DNA from: Lentisphaeria bacterium
Lineage (GTDB): Bacteria; Verrucomicrobiota; Lentisphaeria; Victivallales; Victivallaceae
Assembly (NCBI GenBank): GCA_017457105.1
Contig: JAFTIA010000086.1
Location: forward strand, 1-64,000
Direction: 5' to 3'
Length of the DNA stretch: 64,000 nt
The notes under the pieces are model-generated. The model worked only from the letters and a program-made list of their open reading frames with translations. It made no database searches and had not been told where the DNA came from. How positions within the stretch are numbered: the first letter of the stretch is position 1; each line of letters opens with the position of its first letter. Shown here piece by piece: positions 24,860 to 33,980 of the stretch. Position numbers and translations under genes: made by a program.

Positions 24860-25564
24860 TTACAGGAAAAGTTTCCGGAAATTCTCTTCGGCGACCACTT
24901 TCCGCAGTTCATCGCCGCAGGGATCGGTCAAAAGTTTGGTCAATGCCCCGGGCAGACGCAGAGGCATATTGCTTCCGTAAAGCATCCGGGCATGGTGCAT
25001 GGGATTGAAACGGTCATATTCCGCATAAACATTTTCCGGAGCCTGATCGTCAAACCCGCCGAACATCCAGACAAATGTGGCTTCCGGCACTGCCCGTGCC
25101 AGTTCCAGCATGGCATCATAAGAGAACGGTTCTTTCGGTTCCCAGAGGGTCTGCTGGCGGAAATCCACGATCTCCTGGGGGATCAATACCGGGATGCCCC
25201 GTTTGGCGGCGTGGCGCACCAGGTTTTCCGCCTCCATGATCCCGTACCGGTGGAACATGGGCAGAAGCCGCAACGCACGGAAATCATACTGATCCACAAA
25301 CTCATCCAATTCCTCTTCCGGTCTGGGCCAGGTGGGATTTACCGTGGCACAGCCGTAGAAAAAATCAGAATGGCCGGAAATCATCTCCGCCAGTTCCAGA
25401 TTGGCCTGACGGGTATCGGCATACAGCAAAGCACCGTTATGGACGGCAAGAGCCCCCATACAGCCCAGTTTTTCCAGATCCTCCCGGACCTCCGGAACGG
25501 AATGACGGGGCACATGCCGGAAGGGATAGCCTCCCAGCGAAACATTTACATCAAAAAACTTCAT
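24860..25564 (-). CDS. Amidohydrolase-like (TIM-barrel metal hydrolase) protein
   Basis: 234 residues, starting MKFFDVNVSLGGYPFRHVP, with LLYADTRQANLELAE, FRALRLLPMF and VWMFGGFDDQAPEN as barrel strands and a LYGSNMPLR near the end. This is the pattern of amidohydrolase-2-type proteins, but the usual N-terminal DxHxH is changed to DVNVSLG, so metal binding may be altered. It overlaps the next gene by 4 nt and probably forms a heteromeric pair with it. Substrate unknown. Confidence 0.7.
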   Translation of the reverse strand: MKFFDVNVSLGGYPFRHVPRHSVPEVREDLEKLGCMGALAVHNGALLYADTRQANLELAEMISGHSDFFYGCATVNPTWPRPEEELDEFVDQYDFRALRLLPMFHRYGIMEAENLVRHAAKRGIPVLIPQEIVDFRQQTLWEPKEPFSYDAMLELARAVPEATFVWMFGGFDDQAPENVYAEYDRFNPMHHARMLYGSNMPLRLPGALTKLLTDPCGDELRKVVAEENFRKLFL

Positions 25565-26385
25565 TTTCTCATGCCCTCGATCTTCATCCAGTTATCGTGC
25601 AGGATCTTCTGCAATTCCGTTCCGGAAAGTCCGGAATTCAACACTTTTGCCGTACTTTCTGCAAAGGACATATCCGTGGCAAAAAGAACACTTTCCAACC
25701 CCACTGCATCAATGGTGCGGCGGACGATCTCCGCATCGCAGACCGAACCTGAAATATCAATAAAATACCGGGGGTTCCGCAAGCCGGAAAGAACTCGCAG
25801 CGTCCACTCCCAGTCCCCGCCGCCGCCGATGTGGGCGTGGATAAAAATGGTTTCCGGGAACTTTTCCAGCGCATTCAGAAAGTGTTCTGCATGGCTGATA
25901 TTTTTCTGGGATTGAAAATTCTGCATATCCCGGACTTTGCCGGAGTGCATCAAAACCGGCAGCCCCAGACGGGCGGCACATTCCATGACCGGCCGCTGAA
26001 TTTCATCATCCAATGTATGCTGGTGATAGAGTTTGATCCCTTTCATCCCGGCGGCGGCACAGCGTTCGATCTCTGCCACGGATTCCGTTGCAAAAGCCGC
26101 ATCCACAAAACAGAACCCGAACAGCCGTTCAGGATAGCGCCGGACGGCTTCCAGCACAGCATCGTTGACATAACGCATTTTTTCCGGCGTAACATCCGGC
26201 AGTGTAATGGGGCAGGAAACCGCCAGTTTCTCAATGCCGTAACGGTCCGCATTGGCAATGACACCGTCGCAATACGCCGTATCCAGCCCTTCTGCACCGC
26301 TGGATTTTTCCAGAGCAGCCCCACTTAACCAGACATGGTTGTGCATGTCGATGGCGTGATATTCCTGCGGAATTCTGCAAAGCAT
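25561..26385 (-). CDS. Amidohydrolase-family (amidohydrolase-2) metal-dependent hydrolase
   Basis: Start at 26385 (MLCRIPQEYHAIDMHNHVW) after GCAAGGAGAAATAAA. Metal motif DMHNH near residue 13, GIKLYHQH near 125, HSGK near 160, FIHAHIGGGGDW near 195 and LFATDMSF near 250 are all in order, so a complete metal site is likely. Members decarboxylate or hydrolyse small cyclic substrates. At 274 residues it is normal. It is followed by the degenerate relative at 24860 and preceded by the tandem M14 genes, a probable catabolic operon. Confidence 0.85.
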   Translation of the reverse strand: MLCRIPQEYHAIDMHNHVWLSGAALEKSSGAEGLDTAYCDGVIANADRYGIEKLAVSCPITLPDVTPEKMRYVNDAVLEAVRRYPERLFGFCFVDAAFATESVAEIERCAAAGMKGIKLYHQHTLDDEIQRPVMECAARLGLPVLMHSGKVRDMQNFQSQKNISHAEHFLNALEKFPETIFIHAHIGGGGDWEWTLRVLSGLRNPRYFIDISGSVCDAEIVRRTIDAVGLESVLFATDMSFAESTAKVLNSGLSGTELQKILHDNWMKIEGMRK

Positions 26386-26386
26386 T

Positions 26387-27421
26387 TTATTTCTCCTTGC
26401 CTGCAATTTTCCGGCGGTCCGCCAGAATATGATCCTTCCCGTAACGGAACAGGGCTTCAAAAACAGAAAGCCCTTCTTCCAGAAGGCTGTCATGGGTGGC
26501 GCCTTCCGCCTTCAACCCGTGTTCGTAGGTCACAGCGGGGGCACCGGTGGCAAGTTCCACGGCGCAGTTGATATCTGTCTGGTGCGACACATAGACCCGG
26601 GGAGGATCGTGTTTGCGGATCTTCATCCACAAATCGTTGACGGCACGGTATGTTTCCTGATTCACCGGGAAATGGAAGGAATCGGAAATGCTGAAGTGCT
26701 CGCATCCATCCGAATGCATGTTCAAAAAGAAATCAATGCGTTCCTGATGGGCTTTTTTGAGGATGCCTTTGGCTTCTTCCGTACGCAGATTGCCCGGCGC
26801 GGCATCGTGCATGATGTTGTACCCTTCGGAATTGTAATAGGTCCCCAGTTCTTTGACCTGATCCATGGGCATGGGGAAATATTCCTTGAGGGCGGGATAA
26901 CGCAGTTCGGTACCGTCTTTCAGGAGCGTACTGACCACACGGCGGAATTCTTCTTCGGAAGTTCCCAGATAGCAGTCCGGCGAAATGGCACGGCCGTCCA
27001 TATTCACGCAGGGCATCAGCACCAGACGGAAGTTTTCCGCCAGTGCCAGCAGTTCCGGCTGGGGGAAGCCCCGAAGGTCGTTGCCGGTTTCCATGATGTG
27101 CATCAGATCCAGTACAGAAATGACGCCTTCAGCCTCCTCCCCGTGGATGCCAGCAACGATCATCAAACACTGTTTGCCGGACTGGGCATACAGTTCCGGG
27201 CGGGGGGACCCGGTGGCACTGGGCCAGTTGATGACCCGTGCGGCGGGGCGTTCTTCGCCGTAGGTCACCGCATAAACCGGAAACCCGCCGGGGGTATAGG
27301 CAACGATTTCCGCCTTGCCCTTTTTCACATTTTCACACTGGGCAATGATTTCATCGGGGCGCACGAGCCACCAGTCGGGCCGGGGCAGTGCCCCGGCGTA
27401 TTCACGACGCACAAATTCCAT
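26387..27421 (-). CDS. M14-family zinc carboxypeptidase-like protein, copy 1
   Basis: 344 residues with the M14 zinc motif HGEE (IVAGIHGEEAEGV, about 90) and a later ligand in FLNMHSDGCEH (about 230), plus MPCVNMDGR supplying substrate-binding residues. No signal peptide, so probably cytosolic, handling peptides or amide conjugates such as peptidoglycan fragments; that is inferred. It is a tandem duplicate of the 27441 gene, sharing nearly the whole first 60 residues. Confidence 0.85.
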   Translation of the reverse strand: MEFVRREYAGALPRPDWWLVRPDEIIAQCENVKKGKAEIVAYTPGGFPVYAVTYGEERPAARVINWPSATGSPRPELYAQSGKQCLMIVAGIHGEEAEGVISVLDLMHIMETGNDLRGFPQPELLALAENFRLVLMPCVNMDGRAISPDCYLGTSEEEFRRVVSTLLKDGTELRYPALKEYFPMPMDQVKELGTYYNSEGYNIMHDAAPGNLRTEEAKGILKKAHQERIDFFLNMHSDGCEHFSISDSFHFPVNQETYRAVNDLWMKIRKHDPPRVYVSHQTDINCAVELATGAPAVTYEHGLKAEGATHDSLLEEGLSVFEALFRYGKDHILADRRKIAGKEK

Positions 27422-27440
27422 TATTTACCTCACTTGAAGC

Positions 27441-28472
27441 TCATTCTTTGCCCGCGATCTTGCGGCGGTCGGCAAAGACATTGTCCACACCGTAGCGGAA
27501 AACCGCTTCCAGAATGCCGTACCCCTCATCCACCAGCCGTTCATGGCTGGGGGCACTGGTCAGGCCGAATTCAAAGGTGAAAGAGGGCGCACCGGTGGCC
27601 AGTTCCACCGCATTGTCGATATCCGTCTGGGTGGAGGGGCAATAATCGGTTTCCGGATCATAGCCGCGGACTTTCAGCCAGACCTTGCGGATCGCTTTGC
27701 AGGTTTCGATATTCACCGGATAGTGGAGAGATGCCGAAACAATGATGTGTTCACAGCCGTCGGAATGCAGGTTCACAAAGAGGTCAATGTGTTCCCGGGC
27801 GGCAACACGGAGAATGGCTTTGGCTTCTTCCGTGCAGATGTTGCCGGGAGCGGCATCCAGCTGGATATTGTAGCCTTCGGAATTGTAATAGGTCCCGAGG
27901 CGTTCCACCTGATCCATAGGCATGGGGTAATATTCTTTGAGCTGGGGCCAGCGGAGCTGGGTGCCGTCCTTCAACCGGGTGTAAACCAGATCGGCAAAAT
28001 CTTCAAACTTGCCGCCCACATAGCAGTCCGGCGAAATGGCACGGCCATCCATATTGATGCAGGGCATCAGAATCAGACGGTAATTTTCCGCCAGTTTCAC
28101 CAGTTCCGGATTGGGGTTGCCGGCAAGGTCCTTGCCGGTTTCCAGCAGGCTCATCAGATTCAAAACAGCCATCACGCCTTCCGGTTCTTCGCCGTGAACG
28201 CCGCCAATGATCATCAAACACTGGGGACCGGGCAGCGTGTACAGTTCCGGACGGGGGGACCCGGTGGCACTGGGCCAGTTGATTTCCCGTTCCACGGGGC
28301 GTTCCGGGCCGTAGGTAATGACATATACCGGGAAGCCGCCGGGAGTATAGGCGGCGATCTCTTTTTTGCCTTTCTTCACATTTTCGCACTGGGCAATGAT
28401 CTCATCCGGGCGGACGAGCCACCAATCCGGCCGGGGCAGTGCCCCCTTCAATTCACGACGCACAAATTCCAT
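27441..28472 (-). CDS. M14-family zinc carboxypeptidase-like protein, copy 2
   Basis: 343 residues, closely similar to the 26387 protein (both start MEFVRRE and share GALPRPDWWLVRPDEIIAQC). Zinc ligands IGGVHGEEPEG and FVNLHSDGCEH are conserved. It lies 19 nt from its duplicate and the start is preceded by GAAGGAGAATAAA. Differences fall mainly in the middle and C-terminal substrate region, so the two may differ in specificity. Confidence 0.85.
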   Translation of the reverse strand: MEFVRRELKGALPRPDWWLVRPDEIIAQCENVKKGKKEIAAYTPGGFPVYVITYGPERPVEREINWPSATGSPRPELYTLPGPQCLMIIGGVHGEEPEGVMAVLNLMSLLETGKDLAGNPNPELVKLAENYRLILMPCINMDGRAISPDCYVGGKFEDFADLVYTRLKDGTQLRWPQLKEYYPMPMDQVERLGTYYNSEGYNIQLDAAPGNICTEEAKAILRVAAREHIDLFVNLHSDGCEHIIVSASLHYPVNIETCKAIRKVWLKVRGYDPETDYCPSTQTDIDNAVELATGAPSFTFEFGLTSAPSHERLVDEGYGILEAVFRYGVDNVFADRRKIAGKE

Positions 28473-28591
28473 TTTATTCTCCTTCCATTCGGAAATGTTA
28501 TAATAATATACCGACCCCCAGCAGGGATCTTTTTTTTCTCCCGACTGTCCTGCCGCCGCTCAATACCGGGGCGGGACAGCTCCGTTATACC

Positions 28592-31273
28592 TTACTTCTT
28601 TTCCGGCGGATTACAAGTGGAAGGTACAGGAAAATGTGCCGTATCTCCCGGCCCGCATTCCCCGATCCACAGATCTTTTTCCGCAGAATACTTTGCCGGA
28701 TCCTTTGCCGGGTAGCGTTCCAGGAAGGTCTTGCCGTCCTCTGCATACAAAGACATGCCCGGCTTGGCAAGCACGGGAACCGGGACGGTCTTCTTTTCAA
28801 GATAACGGAAACGGCCACGGATCATGCTCTGGTCGTGGAGATGAACGGTTTTGCCGCTGATTTTGCCTGCGGTATAGGCGTGTTTCCCGATGCGGAAGAC
28901 GCTTCCGGTAAATTCTTCCGGAATTTCCCGGTCAAAAGTCACGGTTTCTTCGTGCAGATCCACCGAAACGACTTTGGCGGTCAATTCTTCGCCGCTGAAA
29001 GTGTACTGCGTAAGGATCTTCCCTGCGGCATCTGTGTGAAGAACACTGCTCTTGATGCCGTTTTCCGGCTTTTCCAGTTCTGTCAAAACCATTTTGGAAC
29101 CGTCGGCAAGGAGGAGCTCCGCCTCCACCTTGTCAAAGGTGCAGGAAAGGGTTTTGACGGATGTTACTGCCGGGAGGGCATCGGACCCCGTTTCGTACAC
29201 CGTGCCGAAAATGGATCCCAGCGGGGCGGTGCCGACTCTGCGGCGGTTGAAAAAGGTCACATATTTCTGGGTATTTTTCTGGGTGCGGGGCGGTTTGCCA
29301 TCCGCCAGAAAACGGCTTTCATCCGTTCCTGCCAGAGCAAAAACCCGCAAATACGCCCCCTTGTCCGGCGCATAGCCTCTGCCGGACTGGGCGGGGAATG
29401 TTACAGACGCATCGGCGGCAACTGCCAGACTCCGCACATTCTCCAAATATTGCAGACCGCTCCCCCGGTAAGTACCGTACTGCTTTCCTCTGCCCCGCAG
29501 TTCCGGCGCATCATAGAAATCGCCGTAAGGCACATTTTCCCCGGCAAGGGTTCCTTTTTGCGGCGTTTCCTGCGTACTGGAAACGGCTTTTTCCGTGGCA
29601 CTGTGGATCATCCAGTCATGCCGGGAACCGCCCCGGATGCGGAAAAGATCCAGCACAATGAGTTTCCCGGGAACAGGTTCGCAAACAAGCAGTGTACGCT
29701 TATACAGACCCACATGTTTATAGAGCCACGGCACATTTGCTTCGATCCGCTGGACTTTCTGCTGTCCCAGATCCGCATGAAGCAGTTCCGCAGGCAGAGC
29801 ATACTGCTGCATCTTTTCATCCACCATCACCGTATTGTGGCTGACGGTATTGATGTAAAAAGCCGCCCGTTCCGGATCATCCCCCGAGGCGGAATCCGGA
29901 TAGCCGAAATCCGGCATCATCGGCACATTCCCGGCAAAGATCTCCATGTGGAGAGCATCCCGGTGTTTATGACCGATATACGCCCCGAAACTGAACCAGA
30001 CCGCCGTTTCTTTTCCCGGACGGGCGTTCTGGAGAGAAGCCGTCCCGTAGGCGGGCAAAATCGCACTTTTCCGCCCCCAGAGAGGGTCCTTGCGCTCCTC
30101 TTTTGGCGGCAGAGCGGGCTGGTCGCACCGGATGGAGCCGGAGTCCCCGCTGGAGGGGGTGAACTTGCCGCAGACCCGCAATTTATCTTCATAACGCAAA
30201 ATGCGGGCGGCAAAAGGATGGCGTTTTTCCTCATCCACACCGAATGGCCGGAGGGCGGCGAATATCTTCTTCAAATCATTCAGCCAGTAGTGGTTGTACG
30301 CCGGGGATTCCGAGGGGGCGCCGTCCCCGAAAAAGTTGCAGTAAATGGCGTAATCCAGCGGCGTGGAAAACCAGCTCCGGGCTTTCCGGAAATCCGTGAC
30401 CCAACGCACCATGGCAGGATCCTGCAGAACAGAAGCGATTTCCAGAAGTGCCATCTGGTGCATCCCGAAATTCCCCCAGTTCTTGCCGTTTTCCGTCATA
30501 ATATCGTTTGCCATCACCCGGAACATATTGTTTTCGATATTCTGCATGATCTCTTTGCAGGTTTTTCCGGTGATCTTTTCCAGTTCCGCATCCCCTTTCT
30601 GCAAAAAGGGCTTCATTGCCAGATACGCGACGGCGAATTTGCGGGAAACGCCGGTTTCCCAGATGGCATTCAGGATGCGGCCATTGTAAGTGGGTGCGAC
30701 TTCTTCAGCATAACGGGACTGCTTGTTGTAGTCATAACGGGGATAATATTCCGCATAACGGTCCAGCCGTGCCAGCAGACGGCGGGCGAATTCCGGGTTC
30801 CCGGTGCGTTCATACGCCGCCTGCAAAGGAGCGATCATGTTATAGTTGTTGAAGCTCCAATGGTGATAGTAGGCTACAAACCAGTATTTGCCCTTTTCGC
30901 CGGGTTTCCGGTAACCCCGGCCGTCATCCACGATCTTACCGGTCAGTTTGGAGCGGTCGCCGGTTTTCAGGAATTCGGCAAAATCGTTGTCCGGGAAAAT
31001 ATTTTTGCACTCCGGACACTGGAGTTTGAAGGGCTTCTTCAAATCCACGATCCACGCATACATCCCGTGTTTTTTGATCCCGTCCCCGCAAACGGGACAC
31101 CCGTAACGGTTCACATCAAATGCCCGGGGAACTTCCGGCGGGATCACCGATTCCCGGTACTCCGCGGGGGTCATTTCCAACAGTTTTTTTTCTGCGGAAG
31201 TCAATACTGTTTCTCCGGCAAAAAGGCTCATCCCGTACAGGGCGGTCAGACAAAGTACAAATAATTTTTTCAT
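28592..31273 (-). CDS. Secreted heparinase II/III-like polysaccharide lyase
   Basis: Start MKKLFVLCLTALYGMSLFAG at 31273 after AAAGGAAAAAATAAA; a signal peptide ends near residue 20. The 893-residue protein has an N-terminal Cys cluster (CPVCG, CPECKNIF), a helical toroid region (about 100-400) and the C-terminal heparinase motif GHKHRDALHMEIFAG (about 440), where the histidine and aspartate are typical of the family. Such lyases cleave uronic-acid-containing polysaccharides. It is upstream of the carboxypeptidase genes on the minus strand. Confidence 0.85.
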   Translation of the reverse strand: MKKLFVLCLTALYGMSLFAGETVLTSAEKKLLEMTPAEYRESVIPPEVPRAFDVNRYGCPVCGDGIKKHGMYAWIVDLKKPFKLQCPECKNIFPDNDFAEFLKTGDRSKLTGKIVDDGRGYRKPGEKGKYWFVAYYHHWSFNNYNMIAPLQAAYERTGNPEFARRLLARLDRYAEYYPRYDYNKQSRYAEEVAPTYNGRILNAIWETGVSRKFAVAYLAMKPFLQKGDAELEKITGKTCKEIMQNIENNMFRVMANDIMTENGKNWGNFGMHQMALLEIASVLQDPAMVRWVTDFRKARSWFSTPLDYAIYCNFFGDGAPSESPAYNHYWLNDLKKIFAALRPFGVDEEKRHPFAARILRYEDKLRVCGKFTPSSGDSGSIRCDQPALPPKEERKDPLWGRKSAILPAYGTASLQNARPGKETAVWFSFGAYIGHKHRDALHMEIFAGNVPMMPDFGYPDSASGDDPERAAFYINTVSHNTVMVDEKMQQYALPAELLHADLGQQKVQRIEANVPWLYKHVGLYKRTLLVCEPVPGKLIVLDLFRIRGGSRHDWMIHSATEKAVSSTQETPQKGTLAGENVPYGDFYDAPELRGRGKQYGTYRGSGLQYLENVRSLAVAADASVTFPAQSGRGYAPDKGAYLRVFALAGTDESRFLADGKPPRTQKNTQKYVTFFNRRRVGTAPLGSIFGTVYETGSDALPAVTSVKTLSCTFDKVEAELLLADGSKMVLTELEKPENGIKSSVLHTDAAGKILTQYTFSGEELTAKVVSVDLHEETVTFDREIPEEFTGSVFRIGKHAYTAGKISGKTVHLHDQSMIRGRFRYLEKKTVPVPVLAKPGMSLYAEDGKTFLERYPAKDPAKYSAEKDLWIGECGPGDTAHFPVPSTCNPPEKK

Positions 31274-31274
31274 T

Positions 31275-33968
31275 TTATTTTTTCCTTTCGGGGATTTTAC
31301 AGGAATGGACCTCCCGGTCACTGCAGGCAAAATAGATCCTGCCGTCTGCAATGGCGCCGCCTGCTGTGATGGGGGCCAGCGGCGCAGCGAATTTTACCGG
31401 CCGGAAGGTGACAGGATCGATTTCAGATAAACAATGATCCTGAATCAGAAAAAGTCTGCCGTCCTCCGTTTTCCGGAACGCACGGCGCACAGGATAGCCA
31501 ATGGAGTATTCCCGGAGCACCTGCAAGGTGTCAGGCTCCAGTACCAGCATTTTGCGGCTGTTGGCGGCGGCAAGGAGTTTCCCCTGCCACAACACCACAT
31601 CAATAACTTTATTTGCTCCGGCACAGCGGTGCAGAGCAAGGATCTTTCCGGTCTGCCAATCCATGCGGAAAACGGCGGCGGCACTTGCATTGCTCTTATG
31701 ACCGCCGTGGGTATCAATGGCGGTACCGCCCAGCAGGTCGCCCGTTGGCGCAAACACGCCGGATTTACAGCTTTCGCCGGGGAGCCAGTCCGCAATCACC
31801 CGGGTTTTGCCCGTTTGCAGATCCAAAATCCCGAACATACCGCCATCCATGCCGTCATAGGAGTAGCCCGCCATCATGATCTCCCGCCCGTTGGGGTGGA
31901 CCTGAATGGTACGGGGGCGGCGGACTTCTCTGGGCCATTCGGCAATGATCCTGGGATTGGCGGTATTGCCCGCCTCTTTCCGTGGGGCGGGAGCGATTTC
32001 CAGCCCGGTAAGGCCGAACCATGGATACTTCCCTTCCGGACGGCGTTTCACACGCATTTCCACCGGGAATTCCCCCTTGGGGAGGTCAAAAGGCCCGAGA
32101 GTAATGATTTCCCCCATACGCGCCTTTTTGCTGCACAAATTGAACGTATGCTCTTTCCCCGCCACGGAAACCGTCACTTCGCCGTAGGTGGGGAAATAGT
32201 AGAAACGCATATTGACAAAATATTTCCCTGCCTTTTCCACCGGGAGCGGGAAATAAAAAGGTGTGCCGTTATCCTGCCCCTGACAGAGCAGGATTTCCCC
32301 TACAATGGAAAAATTTCTGTCCGGCAAGGCGGGATTCCGGGCAATAAGTTCACTCATGGAAACGCCGAAAAAACCCCGGGCGGCATAGCTGACCGGCTGG
32401 AAAGGATCCAGTTCCCACATACGGCCGTGAGCATACTGGCAGGCGTAAAGTTTGCCGTTGAAACTTGTCATATTGCAGAAATTGCCGCCGCCGATCAGGG
32501 GATTATAGCCGTGATCGGTGATTTTGCCGGTCGCCGGATCCAGAGAAGCAAGATGATGGGGGTGGGCACTGGATATATAAATTTTGCCATCGGGCCCTGC
32601 GGCAAGACTGGTGAGGGATACGCCGCCGGATTTGTAAGTAAAGGGAACGGTTTTGACGGTATTTCCGTCACGCCAGATGATGAATTTCCGGTTCATATCA
32701 TACATCAGCACCCGGCGGGTATCGTCGATCTGATGCAGTTTTGTTCCGTACTTCAAGTGCGGCACCGGTTCTTCCGGCAGCTTTTTTGTTACCGGGGTCT
32801 GCCAGATCTCACCGGCTTCACAAACTGCCGAAAAACCGGAGGGCGTGGAAATAAAGACCTGCCCATCAGGCAAACGGGCGGCATATCCGGAACCCAGTTT
32901 GCGGAATTGTTCCGGCACAAGTTCTTTTTTCTCCCCTGTTTTGAGATTATATGCCACCACGCCGGAACGCGCCATACCGTTTCCGCAATAGATCCAGCCC
33001 GCTTTATCACAGGCAATGGCATAAAGCTGGGTTTCCACCGGATCCATGCGGCCCAGTTTTTTCACTTCCGCCGTTTCCGGATCGACAGCCGCAAGCATAC
33101 AGGGAACCAGCCCCAGATAAACGGTTCCGTCATTCCCCAGAGCTGCAGACCAGCAGGGCATCCCCACATCGGGGCCTTTGCAGACGGTGAGTTTCCGGGT
33201 ATTCACATCCAGAATAATGACTTTCCCCGCAATGCTGGTAACATATTTCCCTTTGGGTGTCAGCACGGCGGCACTGAAATACCCCCCTTTCACCGGGACG
33301 AAGTATTGGAAGGTCTTCCCCGTATCCAATTCGGTATAAAGGAGATAATTATCCGGCCCGGCATCCAGCGCGGCGGCGATGACAAAAGGGCGGCCTGTGG
33401 CATCTTTCCCCGCAACAGAGTGGCGCAGTTCGCAGGATGCCACGCCCACGCCATGATTGATCATACCTGCCGAAGAAAGTTTCCGGGGGAGCAAAAGTGC
33501 CAGATCCCGAACTGCCACTTTCCCGGCACGCTTGCGGAAAGTTATTACAAAGACTGCCTTTTTCACCGGCCGTTCCGCCCGGTAGGTGCGAGTCAGGATC
33601 TCCCAGTCCTTTTTGGCGGGGGTGGGCCCCACCATCACACAGTGGATGACTTTGCCGTTATCCAGCACCAGATTGAGGTAAGCGGCATAACTGGCTTCTT
33701 TCCGGTAATATTCATTGCCTTCCAGAGTCCGGAAAGCGGCACGGAAGGTAATGGGCCGGACTTCCGTCTGACCGAGTTCCACCGTCTGGCGCATTTCAGC
33801 AAAGGCCTTGCCGTCGGGGCTGTTGAGTTCAAAACTGTTGTCCGGCAACCGGGTGATCCGGGCAGGATCGTTGAACTGCCACTTGGTGTTATCCAGCAAA
33901 TTCCCATCCTGCCCCCGGAGAGCAGTACAGCACAGGACAAAAACCGGCAAAATCCACTGTTTTATCAT
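31275..33968 (-). CDS. Large secreted beta-propeller protein, tandem copy 1
   Basis: 897 residues with a signal peptide (MIKQWILPVFVLCCTALRG). Blades of PQQ/SMP-30-like type recur: FVIAAALDAGPDNYLLYTEL, PKGKYVTSIAGKVIILDV, NDGTVYLGLVPCMLAAVDPE and AGPDGKIYISSAHPHHLASL, then a carbohydrate-binding-like part (about 560-640) and a second propeller with TIQVHPNGREIMMAGYSYDG. Probably extracellular or periplasmic, recognising or degrading sugars. Its closest relative is the adjacent 33981 gene. The stop abuts the heparinase start by 1 nt. Confidence 0.75.
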   Translation of the reverse strand: MIKQWILPVFVLCCTALRGQDGNLLDNTKWQFNDPARITRLPDNSFELNSPDGKAFAEMRQTVELGQTEVRPITFRAAFRTLEGNEYYRKEASYAAYLNLVLDNGKVIHCVMVGPTPAKKDWEILTRTYRAERPVKKAVFVITFRKRAGKVAVRDLALLLPRKLSSAGMINHGVGVASCELRHSVAGKDATGRPFVIAAALDAGPDNYLLYTELDTGKTFQYFVPVKGGYFSAAVLTPKGKYVTSIAGKVIILDVNTRKLTVCKGPDVGMPCWSAALGNDGTVYLGLVPCMLAAVDPETAEVKKLGRMDPVETQLYAIACDKAGWIYCGNGMARSGVVAYNLKTGEKKELVPEQFRKLGSGYAARLPDGQVFISTPSGFSAVCEAGEIWQTPVTKKLPEEPVPHLKYGTKLHQIDDTRRVLMYDMNRKFIIWRDGNTVKTVPFTYKSGGVSLTSLAAGPDGKIYISSAHPHHLASLDPATGKITDHGYNPLIGGGNFCNMTSFNGKLYACQYAHGRMWELDPFQPVSYAARGFFGVSMSELIARNPALPDRNFSIVGEILLCQGQDNGTPFYFPLPVEKAGKYFVNMRFYYFPTYGEVTVSVAGKEHTFNLCSKKARMGEIITLGPFDLPKGEFPVEMRVKRRPEGKYPWFGLTGLEIAPAPRKEAGNTANPRIIAEWPREVRRPRTIQVHPNGREIMMAGYSYDGMDGGMFGILDLQTGKTRVIADWLPGESCKSGVFAPTGDLLGGTAIDTHGGHKSNASAAAVFRMDWQTGKILALHRCAGANKVIDVVLWQGKLLAAANSRKMLVLEPDTLQVLREYSIGYPVRRAFRKTEDGRLFLIQDHCLSEIDPVTFRPVKFAAPLAPITAGGAIADGRIYFACSDREVHSCKIPERKK

Positions 33969-33980
33969 AATCTCACGCTG

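Noticed and set aside
28439-31264. A 941-codon + strand frame opposite the heparinase-like gene
   Set aside because: Shadow of the lyase coding sequence, which carries a signal peptide and the heparinase motif.
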